This document shows positions 43,207 to 55,419 of a DNA stretch of 64,000 nt, one piece after another. The DNA is taken from contig NC_088777.1 in assembly GCF_954871325.1 (NCBI RefSeq), positions 26,513,366-26,577,365 of the forward strand, in the 5' to 3' direction. The translations under genes and the position numbers were made by a program. This DNA is from Gordionus sp. m RMFG-2023. Its lineage: Eukaryota > Nematomorpha > Gordioida > Chordodea > Parachordodidae. Below the pieces are notes generated by a model. It was not told the origin of the DNA. It made no database searches and saw only the letters and a program-made list of their open reading frames with translations. Position 1 is the first letter of the stretch, and every line of letters begins with the position of its first letter.

Positions 43207-46200
43207 CAGTAGCGTACGCAGGAATTTGGTGTGGGGGGGGGGGGATAATTAAAAATTTTAAAATAAAATTATTGTTATTTAAAAATATCAAGCATAAATT
43301 TATTAGGACTAATAACTATTTCTAATATACAAATTTAAATTAATATGAATTATAAAAAATTAATTATATAAACCGGTATATAAAAATAAATTTGATATAA
43401 AAAATATTAAACGGATATAACCGGCGGCATATAAATACTTTAAATAAATCTGAATTATAAAATATTAAGTGGATATAACCAGGATATGATGACTATAAAA
43501 TAAATAATCCATAATAGAATCTAAATTTTTTTGAGCCTTTAAAATTTATATATAAAGTATAAAAAATCTAAATGTTGGAAATATGAATAATTATATTTTT
43601 TATGTAAAAGAAAAATATATAAGACATTAAAAAATGATAGCACAAAAAAAATTATAGAAACATTATATTTTTATAATGTAAAATCCAATCTTCGTTGGGA
43701 GTGGGCTAATTTACAATTATCTCATCCGTGTTTGGCGTCAAATGCCTATGAATATTCAAAAGGGCCAGACTATTCAACCTACTTTCAGAAGTTGTACTTC
43801 TTAGGTACGTTTTTAATCTTCGTAAAGAAGAGAATGTTCTCTCATTAGTTGCAGTACTAATGGGAAGAGTTGCTAATATATATAATAATTTCAATATATT
43901 GGGAAAATAATCTAAAAGATGTTTGAAATGATGCAAAGCATCGATAGCATTTTTTGGGACTATATCAACCATAGTTAATCTTTTATACCATAGTTGGCAT
44001 TCAGCTAATAAAGCATCATGAGATACATTAATGTCTTCATGATAAAAATCTTTCAAATATTTTATTTTTTTTCTATCACCATCTGAAAAAGGCTCAGAGG
44101 GCTTTTGCGGAAGTAATATTTGCAGATTAATAAGTGCTTCTTGATGATTTAAAAACCTTTCATTTACTTGGGTTATAAATGTATCCAAAAGAGGTATAAA
44201 GACATTTATTTTATAATATTCTTCTATTGACCCTATATTAATATTTGGACGATAGGTTTGCCTTACTGCAAGTCGAGGGAGACAAATATTGAACTCATAT
44301 AGCTCTGCTTTTGATTCAACATTAACATATAAAATATGAAATTCCTCATCAGCATTAGCTCTAATTTCTTTGAGTTCTAATAAAATTGTCTCTGCTATTC
44401 TCATCATCTCAATCAAATCAATATCAGGTTTTTGAAAAGTATTACATAAAATAGTTGTATAATTAAATAATTTATTAATACATTCTAATGCGGAAAAAAA
44501 TTTGGTATAAGTATTGAATCCAGTAACTTGCTTGCTTCTGAAGAAATATCTTTTTCAGACCATTGTGATATTTCTGTAAGAGCATTAATAATCGGCTCTT
44601 CTAACTCGATAAAAGCTGTTACTGCTTGATGTCGAAGACTCCATCTTGTTGGACAAGCTTTTTGCAATTTTTTTCTCCTTGTTGGGCAAGGAGTTTCAGA
44701 TATAATTCTGTTCAAAATATTTTGACGCTTGGGGTATCTAAACATCTCATAGATGCTAGATATTTTACCTGATATAAATATAAAAAATTTAATTTTAATA
44801 ATTAAAAACCTAAGCAATTTGATATCTATGGTAAAGAACATGAATCCGATATTGCTAAGTTGAGTGAATGGGCAGCACAGTGGACATATATAGCTGTTGG
44901 GCATATTTTTTTAATAAATGCCTGAAGCCCATTGAATTGTCCACTCATTGCACGTGCTCCATCATACCCTTGCCCACGTATCATATTTATATTTAGCTAA
45001 ATTTTTGAAAATAATTATATAATAAGATTAATTATTACTTTTAATTTTTTAAGATTCACAAATATTACATCAGCTAAAGCAGACCCAGTCATGCTTGGAA
45101 CAGGAATAAAATGGAGAAACATTTCCTTGATAATGTTTTTATGAGTATCTACATATCGCGCACACATTGACATCTGCTCAATGCCAGCAATGTCCGTGGT
45201 CTCATCTGCCAAAATTGAGAAGCATGGGGCAGAATTGATTTCAACAATCAATTTTTCTAAAATGATATTGTTGCAAATATCAATTATCTCATTTTGTATC
45301 CTAGGGCTGAGATAAGTAGCATTTTTATTGGTACTAATGAGGCTCTCCATTAATACAGGATCTCCTAATGCTTTAAATTTTAAAAGTCCACGGAAATTAC
45401 CTTCGTTATCATTATTATTAAAATTTAAGCTTCCTGAATCCTTGTGGCCACAAAGTGCTAGGCCTTGCAAGCCACAATATAAAATAGCCTCAATAGTTAG
45501 TTTTATCTTGCCTCTATTTTCTTTTGCAATTTTAACCCTATATTATCAATTATTGCTGATATGGGAATCATATCCCCCTTTTGAATTGATTCTTTTGAGG
45601 AAATCATCAGTTCACAGCTTTTGTGATAATTTGTTTTCTGATGATTGTCAAAATTCTCCCCCTCTTTGTATTTATTGAAAGGAGTCCAAGAGTGTTAAGC
45701 TTAACTAGATTTATGCCAGCATATCGTGGTCCAAACAGGACACATATTTTGCAATATGCTCCACTGTCTCGGATGGAGTATGCTAGCCATAACCACCTTG
45801 TAAAATAGCTATTTTGAAATTTTAACTTTCGATTAGCACATAAAGTTTGGGGATTTTGAAAATTAAGGGGTGGAATATAAATCTATTATTAAATAAAATA
45901 TTTATCATAGGTATCTTTAATATATACCTTTTTAAGAAGTATATGTCTTTCTTCTAGGCTAATATTATCTTTATCTAAAAAATTGGCTATATCATATGGA
46001 TGATCATTGTACTCTAGTTATTAAATTAAAATTATTTTTAAAAAAATTATTGCTGCACATTGTTGCAATCTCATTCTTTTACTAAATTAAATACCTAAAA
46101 TTCTTATTTTACTATCCCATCCTTACTATTACAAGGTTCTTCAAAATAATCTTATGATGAATCTTAAAAAATTCAGTTATTTTATTATTACATAATTAAA

Positions 46201-46793
46201 TTAACATTTCATTTTCAAAGTAGGTGTTTAAAAAAACCTCCAAAAGTACATAAAAATGTAAAATTATTTATTAAATAATACCAGCTAAGTTATTATAAAC
46301 CTGCCCAAATGTATTTTTAGAACTGACCTTTATATGGCTCTATATACAGACTATCTATTATTTTTTCAACAATTCTTTCATTATTAGCTATTATGGGGGG
46401 GGGGGGTTTAATTGCTAAAAATATTTTTAAATTAAAATATTATTAAATTATTATACTATACTTTTTTGCTTTTTGGCATGATTTTCACCTTCAGCGTTTT
46501 TTAAAAAAAGTCTAATATCCATGACTAGAAATTTGAAAATTATAATACCGGAAAATTTAAAAATAATAGATAAATATTACGCCACAAGGAAAACTTGAAA
46601 ATGAAATTAATTGATAAAGTAAATTAGTAAATGAAAAAGGTAATAATATAAAAATTTAAAAAGAAATAGATATGAATAAATATAATAAAATATAAAAAAT
46701 AATATTTTTGAAAAATATGTCCGGCATCTGCATTTTGGCTTTGGGGGGGGGGGGGGATTTGTCCTCCTGCCCCCCCCGCTGCGTACGCCAATG
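43207..46793 (-). mobile_element. ZMYM1-like hAT transposon with perfect 8-bp target duplication
   Basis: The left end CAGTAGCGTACGCAGG and the right end, read inwards, CATTGGCGTACGCAGCGG match at 13 of 15, each followed by a long G run. The flanks AACTCGGT are identical (43,199-43,206 and 46,794-46,801). The transposase reads on the minus strand. It is inserted into a zinc-knuckle coding region. The exact duplication marks it as one of the younger insertions, although its gene is already damaged. Confidence 0.93.
43706..45800 (-). pseudogene. hAT transposase, ZMYM1-like, disrupted
   Basis: Blocks in order on the minus strand are: a TTF-finger-like tail TNYHKSCELMI (about 45,640); SLISTNKNATYLSPRIQNEI; FSILADETTDIAGIEQMS with the first catalytic Asp (about 45,215); EMFRYPKRQNILNRI and CPTRWSLRHQAVTAFIELEE (44,750-44,600); YKINVFIPLLDTFITQVNER (about 44,190); and the C-terminal dimerisation block LPISTATNERTFSSLRRLK with TYLRSTTSESRLNSLALLNI (about 43,870-43,750). 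Hallmark residues are present, but the frame is broken between 45,020 and 44,900 and near 44,480. It is probably inactive as it stands. The same family is at 19,820-22,160. Confidence 0.88.
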
Positions 46794-46801
46794 AACTCGG
46801 T

Positions 46802-47000
46802 TGATTCTCACCATCTTCCTCACTGTAAAATTTGGAAGTACACATTTTTTTCCAGCAAGTAAATGATCAGTACTTTGGCATCTAAAACACTTTCTGCCAG
46901 TATATGTTTTCTTTATCTTCAAGTCTTTCACTGACTTTGGGATTATAATTATTTTGAGAAAAAATGTTTCACTGTCTATTAAGAGCAATTCCCTAATCAT
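46802..47000 (-). CDS. Zinc-knuckle coding segment, upstream part
   Basis: The minus-strand frame starts near MIRELLLIDSETFF and carries the zinc-binding motif KCFRCQSTDHLLAGKKC (Cys-Cys-His-Cys arrangement), followed by NFTVRKMVRINR. The neighbouring frame continues as KFYSEEDGENQPS into the hAT border. Zinc knuckles occur in retroelement gag proteins and in cellular nucleic-acid-binding proteins. The flanks do not decide between the two. Confidence 0.45.
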
Positions 47001-47480
47001 TTTTAAATCAGCTTTTACAAAAATTTTTTTTTTTTAAATGAAAAAAATATAAAAATTCTTTTTTTCTTATGAAAAAAATATAATAAAAATTCTTTTAACA
47101 TCATAATAATACTTTATACCCCCTTTTCTTTTTAAAACACTTTTGTTTTTTCCTAATTCACTATTTAATGTTTTCTTATAAACAAAAATTTTTTAACCTT
47201 TGTATGTTTTAAATTGACCATTTTATTTCTATTCATAAACATTTTATTTGCTTCATTTATTAATAACACAATTCATTAATAAACAACACTTCTGTTTTTA
47301 TTTTACATTTATTAATTAAACAATTTAACTACACAGTTCGTCTTGTTTTTATCTTACATTTTATCTTACAAACAACACACTTCAATAAACTCCTTTTCAA
47401 CCTATAAATTTATATATTTACCACACGATCGATTTTTATCCATTTTTTTAAAAAAAAAACTAATTATTTAAATTAAATCA
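47001..47480. other. AT-rich stretch, possible retroelement terminal sequence
   Basis: No gene is seen. It lies just past the integrase end of the minus-strand gypsy fossil and could hold its terminal repeat, but I found no matching second copy. Confidence 0.35.
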
Positions 47481-48540
47481 TTGGAAAAATTTTTAAGTAT
47501 TTTCAATTGATCGCTATGACGGATTCCTTTAATTCCGTCTATAAACTCCACACGATTTAATTTGTTTCTTAAATTTTCTAAAATACAACCCTTCTCTCAT
47601 TTTTTTTTCTTATTCTCAAATATTCTAGCCCAAATCATTTGTCCCACAGGAAATTTTGTGTTGTTTTAATCACATGGTTATTTACTAACACTTCCCTTTG
47701 ATTTAATAAAATCTAAAGGTAATCTGGTCCTTCGACCTAAAAACAATTCTACAGGAGTAAAACCCTCTTTATTTTTAGAATTATTGTAATATAACGGAGC
47801 CATCCACATTTCAGTTTTTTCTATTTTGGCTTTTTTTATCCAATTTTTCACTATGGCTACCATTCTTTCAGCCTGACCATTAGAACTAGGATGATATGGC
47901 GGAGTCAACATATGTTTGTTCTGCAAGGAGGTACAAGTTTAAAATTTTCAGTTATAAACGTTGAACCTCCATCTGACACAAGGAATACCAAACTTTGACC
48001 ATAATTTTTTTAATAATTTGATAACAACTTTGGTTGTTAACCCATTAACTTCTTCATATTCAATCAATTAAGAAATATGTTTATTTATCCAAGTCAAAAA
48101 AATCAATATGAACCTTTCCCAAGGTTGATTTGACTTTGGCCATATACCTCTCATTTCTCTACGGATCATTGTGGCACAGGTATTACATGGTACACATTTA
48201 TTTGTAATTTTTTCAATTTCCAAATTCATACCAGGCCACCACACATATTCGCGAGCCCATGATTCCATTTTATTTTGACCTTGATGACCAGCATGTAATA
48301 AACATAAAATCTTATCCCTCAATTTATATGGGATTACAGCACGATTTCCCCGCATTATACAATCATCCACAATTGATAATTCTTTTTGTATTCTCTTATA
48401 CGAATCTTGTTTATTTTTCCAATTTTTTTTCCCCATTAAACACAATTTCACCTGGCTTAAATCCCTGTCTTTCAAAGTACTCAATTTAAGGTCTTCCCAC
48501 GTTGTAGGACCTCCCTTTATTATATACGATAAATTCGATA
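47481..48540 (-). mobile_element. Ty3/gypsy fossil, integrase part, minus strand
   Basis: The recognisable parts are the integrase zinc-binding region (LHAGHQGQNK, YVWWPGMNLEIEK, CVPCNTC) and the C-terminal part of the integrase core (PPYHPSSNGQAERMVAIVKN, with the E of the catalytic triad in GQAER). A post-core segment, PVGQMIWARIF, reaches about 47,600. It is homologous to 53,930-54,900 of the plus-strand gypsy fossil but clearly a different, diverged copy. It is a fragment with several breaks. No LTR is assigned. Confidence 0.82.
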
Positions 48541-48644
48541 AATTCCCTGAACGTTTTCAAGGCGTACTGAAAGTTGATACAATTCAAATGGGGATTCGAT
48601 ACAATGCCACCAGATAGAGGGGGATGCTGGGCCTGTGAGGGGTG

Positions 48645-50272
48645 GGTGTGTTGTAGCAGTTGGATAAAAGAAGAAATAAATTTAATGTAATATACTAAAT
48701 GTCAGTCATTTTTATGACATGAACAATTAATTTTCCTTGGGGGAAGAAGGGAGAAGGGAAGATCACGAGATGCCAGCTGGAAAAGAACAAAGAATGGATG
48801 AGATTGTGAAGATTTCTGTTATTGGTTATGTGTTTACATATTAATATTAATGATCGTTTATGATACTAATTAGATTTTTTATGAATAAATTGGACGTTCA
48901 CCATTGGAAGTTTATAGTTTGGACTTCTACAATAAACACAGTATAATACATGCAAATAAAAATTTTTATAAAATTTTATAATTTAAAAAAAAAAAAATTA
49001 AATATACAGATTTCATCATTTAAAAAAAAATATTCAGTACCATCATTTCTACCAATATACCATATAAATCCATGCCAAATTTATATATATATACAACTTC
49101 TACTAATATATCATATAAATCCATACCAAATTTATATATATATATATCAAATTCATATTTAACCCATATATCATATAAATCCATGACAAATTTATATATA
49201 TATCACATTCATATTTTGCCCATATATCATATAAATCCATACAAATTTATATATATATATTAAATTCATATTTTGCCCATATATCATATAAATCCATGCC
49301 AAATTTATATATATCAAATTCATACATTAAATCAAAAATAATTAAATATATCATATGTGTAATTCACATTACACCATATTTCATAAAAATGGTTAATTAC
49401 TTCAAAATAAACAACATTCACTCGCCCTCAATAGAACCCTTAATAATATATCAACCTTAATTGAAACTGGATTACATATACAATATAGTAACATCAATTA
49501 ATAATAAACCATCCCACACATGTCCATCTCTTTAAAAGCCTAAATACATAATTATATAACAAATATTTTATTACAAAAATCCACTTCTATATATATATTT
49601 TCATAAATCCCCAATATTTAAATATTCAGCAATCCTTTCTGTCCTGCATATCTTGAGGTCTAATTTGACGAAATACCTATAACACCATTCAATGAGTCTT
49701 AAGGCCTACCAAATAATAAGATCATACCTATTGTCAAAATTGGATGTACAATATACATCTAGACATATAATATAACAAATATTCAAATATCATTAACCCT
49801 TAACCAAGTTTATTTTTAAGGTAATATATAAATTACTATCTTTAAATTCATGATTTTATTTTCATTTTCAGGACTAATACTCATTCATACTTTCTATCTT
49901 GTTCTTAATTTGCTAAACATCTACAACAAAATTCTAAACTCCATTAATTTCACCTCTGTCTGACCTGTATATTGGTTAATCATTGTTTTGTGTTTACCCC
50001 AATGTACCTTTGATCCTGGTCAGCTGGCAACAATTTAGAAGTCCAAACTATAAACTCCCAATATAAACATTAATATTAATATGTAAACACATAACCAATA
50101 AATGAAATCTTCACAATCTCATCCATTCTTCGTTCTTTCCCAGCTGGCATCCCGTGATCTTCCCTTCTCCCTTCTTCCCCCAAGGAAAATTAATTGTTCA
50201 TGTCTTAAAAATGACTGACATTTAGTATATTATATTAAATTTATTTTTTCTTTTTTCTAACTGCTACAACAC
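48645..50272. repeat. Foldback repeat with about 280-bp arms
   Basis: The left arm (48,645-48,930: TGTTGTAGCAGTT, CTAAATGTCAGTCATTTTTA, CTTGGGGGAAGAAGGGAGAA, GGAAGTTTATAGTTTGGAC) returns as complement in the right arm (50,035-50,272) at high identity. The 1.1-kb loop holds a tandem A/T repeat and low-complexity sequence. The tips GTGTTGTAGCAGTT/AACTGCTACAACAC form the terminal repeat. There is no target duplication or coding potential. It is a foldback-type non-autonomous element or an inverted duplication. Confidence 0.72.
49020..49330 (+). repeat. Tandem A/T repeat, about 55-60 bp unit
   Basis: The unit CATATATCATATAAATCCAT, then CAAATTTATATATAT and CAAATTCATATT, is repeated about five times in the loop of the foldback repeat. 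Confidence 0.8.
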
Positions 50273-50289
50273 TGCTCTATGGCTAAATA

Positions 50290-51120
50290 GGTTGGCTAGG
50301 GTTTAAGATCGTTTTTTTCGGGTCAAATTGTCGCAGTTGTTCAATAAAAAACTGCGAAGAATGCATTTTAAAGGAACGTCAATCAATATTTATTTTTTTA
50401 AAATTGAATTTCGATAAAATATCATTATGTGATTAAATATAATATGAAAGAATTATTTTTTTTTTGTATTAAAAATGATAGAAAAATTTGAATAAAAGAA
50501 ATTCATAATTGTGTTTAATATTGATTAAATAAATTGTTATTGATAATTATTTTATTGTTGACCGTGGAAACCAGGATTTTTCCTATTCTGGATTAAGTCA
50601 TATTATAAAAAAAAATTTTCTGTGACACAGTTCACATTGTAAAAGGATTCTAGGACAGGGTTCTTAATAAATTATTCTCATAAGGATTTAAAGGTAAAAG
50701 ATTTTTTTTATATACACAGCGCAATTTTTTTGTATAACTATTTATTGGAATTAATATGTAAAGTAATTAAAAATTTTGTAAGATAAAATTTTTATATTAA
50801 TTCGGTTGTGTAAAGTAAAAACAAAATTTTTTTTAAAAATATTTTAAAATTTGTTTTGTAACACGACAATTTTAAAGTAAGATAAATTTTTATATAATGA
50901 AATGGGCTATTTGCTTAATTTTGTAATTGAGCCTAGTTCCTAGTTTATTTGATAAAATTTTCGATTATTAGTTATCAAATGTCGATAAAAATATTGATTA
51001 ATTTGATATAAATAATTCATTAGTGACAATATTATTATTGGTCCTATATATATTTATTATAGTAAAATTTTTACTAAATAAATGCACTTTTGTAGTGACT
51101 AAGGTATATATTAATTTGAA
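50290..51120. other. Stretch between foldback repeat and gypsy fossil
   Basis: No gene is seen. It may include the 5' terminal region of the plus-strand gypsy fossil, but no repeat pair with the 55-kb side was found. Confidence 0.4.
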
Positions 51121-51129
51121 GAAGGACAC

Positions 51130-54100
51130 TGTGGTGTCAGACAATTTGCACAATATTCAAGAATGTTCGGTGAGTCAGTGGCGATCCTCCAGGAATTAAA
51201 AGAAATAAAGAATCAATCAAAGTATAGTAATATATCTAAATTGATGAATATGAGTAATCAGTGTATGTGATAAAAATCAATTTGTTAAAAGTGATTCCAA
51301 TGAAAAAATTTTTTTTTTAAAGGATAAAACTGTTGTTGAAATTGTGTGTAATCGGTGTGGTTGGGCCATAAAGCAGAGACCTATATTGTAAAAGAACATT
51401 TTCGAATAGGTTTTCCGTTAAGAAAATTTGAATTAGAAAATTCCAACGTGGGGAAAATTCGGGCCGCAATATAAATAAATTTGATGCATTACAATCAAAT
51501 CAGGATGGGTCTCGTTTATGTTTTAAGTGTAAAAAAAGCCATAAATTGTGATTTACACTGACTATATGATGGCAAATGTAATCATAGCAGTTAAAATACA
51601 ACGAAAACAAAATTTTAAGAAAGTAATATAATATTGATAAAATGGGATATAATTCTCATAAAATGAATGATTTTATATAAAAATTTTTTATCCTAAAAAT
51701 TAGAACAGTTAGTTCTCATTATAATCCAAATAAAAGAATTGATAATGATTTTAAATGGGAAAAATATCCTATGGGTATTACAAAATATCCAAATAAAAAG
51801 GATGTTAAAAATTTCAAGTAGGAAAAATATTCTAGAGTGCCTATTAAAAAATATATCAATATTTGTAAAAAGCCTCTAAATTCCGAGTTAAATTTATGCA
51901 AAAATTTATATTTTAATGAATTGATATTTAAAATAGAATCAATAGTAATCAGCCAATTAAAACATGTGAGATAATGACTGAAAGAATAATTGAACAATAT
52001 CCTTGTCCTAGGGTTAAATTGACCAAAGGTACATTGATATATTATTCGATACTGGAACTAGCATTTCTATAATGTCTGGAGATAATTTTTATAAATATTG
52101 GCCTAATGGCATAATTGAAAATGAAAAATATGCGTGTAAGATGGCTCTGAAATTAATGTTTTGGGTAAAACTCAATGGGATGGTATTTTCAATAATACTG
52201 TTATAAGTTTGGATTTATGGATAGTAGAAAAAATGTGGAAACTATTATGGGTTGGGATTGGATTACCAAGAAGACCTCGTAATAATTATTCGGATTTTTT
52301 TTATCATTGATAGCGAATTGGCTAATGATAATGCTGGGAGAAAAGTAATTACCGGATAGTATCCGAAATAAATTTCAAGAAAATGAAATGTATAAGTTAT
52401 TGAACGAAGGAAAAAAGCCTGTCGTTAATAATAATATTCTCGAATATCCCGAAAAATTAATAATAGAATCGAATAACTCTAAAGTAAATAGTGAAATTGA
52501 TAAAGATCGATTGATAAATTTTGAAATTAATGAATTAAATAAAATTAGTCACGCTATACCTATTTTAGTTAAAAAATATTGCATCATTTTTGAAGAAAAT
52601 TTAGGACGTCTAAATGATTATCAAGTAGACGTTAAACTTAAAGATGGGTTTTCACCCATTTTCTTGGCTTATCAAACAGTTCCTTTCGAATGAAAAAAGG
52701 AAATAGAAGACGAGTTGGACAAATGGGTAGAAGATGGAATTATTATTCCAATTGAATATAGCGAATGGGGGCCACACCATTGGTTCCAGTTAAAAAGTCA
52801 AATGGAAAATTAAGGCTATGTGTTGATTTGCGTGTAACCATAAATAGATGGGTAGTGGAGGTAAAATATCCATTGCCAAGGAATGAGAAATTTTGGCAGG
52901 TGCCAAATATTTTTCCAAAGTTGATTTTTCTTCTGCATATTTACAGTTACATTTAAAGTTGTTTACAATAACAACTCCTAAAGGATTATTTGCCTTTTGT
53001 AGGTTACCCTTTGGATTAGTCAGTGCCGATATTTCAGCGTACTGTGGCATCAGTTTTTCAAGGCCTTGAAGGAGTTTTTTATTATATGGATGATGTGTTT
53101 GTTACTGGTATAACACCGGAACAATATAAACAACGTTTGGAAGAAGTTTTCAAACGAATTCGTGATAAAGATCTGAGGGCCAGTAAAGAGAATTCGGGTA
53201 ACAGAGTTATATATTTGGGTCATCAAATTAATGGGATTGAAGTAAAACCTTTTGATAAAAAAATAAAAAATATATTTAATATGAATCAGCCAAGTAATAA
53301 GGCTGAAGTACAGTCCTTTTTGAGCATGGTAAATTATTATCATCAATTTGTGGAGAATTTTGCGAAAGTGGCAATATGATTTATTAAAGAAAGATGTTCA
53401 TTTTGAATGGAAAATTGAACAACAAAATGCTTCTGAAATTTTGAAAAAGAAAATTGGTGAAGAACCGATTTTAGTGTGTTTTAATAATGATTTAGAAATA
53501 ATTTTAGCCATCGATGCATCTAATAAAAGTGTTGGAGGCGCGTTATTACATTTAATTGAGGGTTTGGAGAGACCAATTATTTATTTTTTCAAGAATTTTT
53601 CATGAAGTTGAAACTAGGTATCTGTTATTGAACAGGAAGCCTTAGCGGTTATTTTTAGATTAAACAAATGTCGTGAATATTTAATTGGTAAAAAATTCGT
53701 GATTTATACTGTTCATAAACCATTGATTCATTTGTTTAAAAAAGATAACAAAGAATTAATTATGTCCCCGAGATTACAGCTTTGATTGTTATTTGTGGGA
53801 GTTTTAATGGTGAAATTAAATATCGGTGAGGTAACGAAAATCATTTGCAAGATATTTTGTCTAGATTAGGACCGGAATGTATTATTATAGATAGAGAAGA
53901 TGCATTAGTACGTACTCTATTATATATTTTAAGGGAGGTCCTACAACATGGGAGGATCTTAAATTCATATTTTAAAAGATAAGGAATTGAATCAAATCAA
54001 ATTATTTTTAACGGAAAAACTGTGGAAGAATAATTGAAAAATTTATAAAAAAGAAAAAGAATTGTCCGTGGTGGATGATTGTCTAATGCGAGGCAATGGA

Positions 54101-54970
54101 GCCGTAATTCCTTTTAAATTACGTGGTAAAATTATTGATTCATTACATGCAGGACATCAAAGTAGGGAAAAAATGAAATAAATAGTGGGCTTATGAATAT
54201 GTTTGGTGGCCTGGTATGAATTTGGAAATTGAAAAAATTACAAATAAATGTGTTCCGTGTAATACCTGTGCCTCCATGCCCCGTAAAGAAATGGGAGGTA
54301 TGTGACCAAAGTCAAATCAACCGTAGGAAAGGTTCACATTGATTTTTTTTGATTTGGATAAAAAAAACATATTTTTTAATTGTGGATTCATATTCTAAGT
54401 GGAGTGAATATGAGGAAGTTCATGGGTTAACGACTAAAGTTATCAAATTATTACAAAAATTGTGGTCTAAATTTGTGATTTCTGTGTCTGAGTCTAGAGT
54501 TTATACGTAAAAATTTTCGACATTTTTGTATTTCATTACAAATAAATTATGTGTTAGCACCGCAATATCATTCTAACTCAAATGGCCAGGCTGAAAGAAT
54601 GATAGCCATAGTAAAAAGTTGGATTAAAAAGGCCAAACAAGAAAAAACTAAGATTTGGATGGCTCAATTATATTACAATAATTCTAAAATAAGGAGGGTA
54701 TTATTCCTGTGAAATTGTTTATGGGTCGAAGAACGATTACCTTTGGATTTTCTTAAACCAAAGGAAAATGCCATTATATTACCCTGTGAAAGAACAAATT
54801 TAAGGTTTCCTGGACAAATTATATGGGCTCGTGTATTTGATAATAAAAATAAAAAATGGGAATAGGGTTGTATATTGGAGAATTTAGGAAATAAATTGAA
54901 TTGTGTAAAATTTGTGGATGGTACTACGGAAATAGGTCACAATGATCATCTGAGAATACATAAATAAAGA
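51130..54970 (+). mobile_element. Ty3/gypsy fossil, plus strand, nearly full set of pol parts
   Basis: Parts appear in gypsy order. Gag-like zinc-knuckle words occur around 51,340-51,560, and an aspartic protease active-site block LFDTGTSISIMS near 52,045. RT covers 52,600-53,340, including PLVPVKKSNGKLRLCVDLR and the catalytic YYMDDVFVTG. RNase H starts near 53,480 (ILAIDASNKSVGGALL), with integrase at 53,940-54,800 (PQYHSNSNGQAERM). Order and RT type identify Ty3/gypsy. It is broken by well over ten disruptions and cannot be active. No LTR pair was recognised. Divergence from the 48-kb copy suggests an old insertion. Confidence 0.88.
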
Positions 54971-55301
54971 TTTACTAAATATTCCCAAATAATTGTGTAT
55001 CAACATAATTATGTAAATAAAGGATTGTACTTAGTTAATGATCTTCATTCGAGAATACGGAAATAATGATTTCCTAATTATTCTCCAATGATTATCGATA
55101 AACATGGTTCTGTATAATAAATGATCTTACTGAGTTAATTATCCTTAATAATTATAAAAAAATAAGGAAAACTAGGAATCTCACTGAGTTAATTATCCTT
55201 AATGATTATAAGTGGATAACAGATAACTAACTCATTGCACATGTGAATAATTTCTTTTATATAAAAAGTTGATTAAACCAGTTTTATAGTGGATTTATTT
55301 A
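54971..55301. other. 3' flank of gypsy fossil
   Basis: A two-copy word, ACTGAGTTAATTATCCTTAA, occurs at about 55,123 and 55,183. Nothing else is recognised. It may be the degraded 3' terminal region of the gypsy fossil. Confidence 0.4.
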
Positions 55302-55419
55302 GTCGCCGGGGTGGTCCAGTGGTGTATGATGTATGCTTGGAAACCTAAGGTCCCAAGTTTAATCCTGGTAAGGAACTAAAAATTTTCGGGTTTTTCTTTG
55401 ATGACGGATGTGTATAAAC
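55302..55419 (+). repeat. tRNA-derived SINE, 5' part with pol III boxes
   Basis: GTGGTCCAGTGG is a good A-box and GGTCCCAAGTTTAATCC a degenerate B-box, spaced as in a tRNA. A short body follows and ends at the hAT insertion. The continuation is at 58,021-58,188. Confidence 0.65.

Noticed and set aside
43229-46757. Poly-G tracts as telomeric or G-quadruplex regulatory elements
   Set aside because: Here and at 19,898, 26,068, 30,940 and 40,407 the G runs sit just inside hAT-type ends and are best explained as parts of those ends.
47481-54970. The two gypsy fossils as arms of one large palindrome
   Set aside because: Their overlapping integrase parts are too diverged and cover different extents, so they are separate old insertions.
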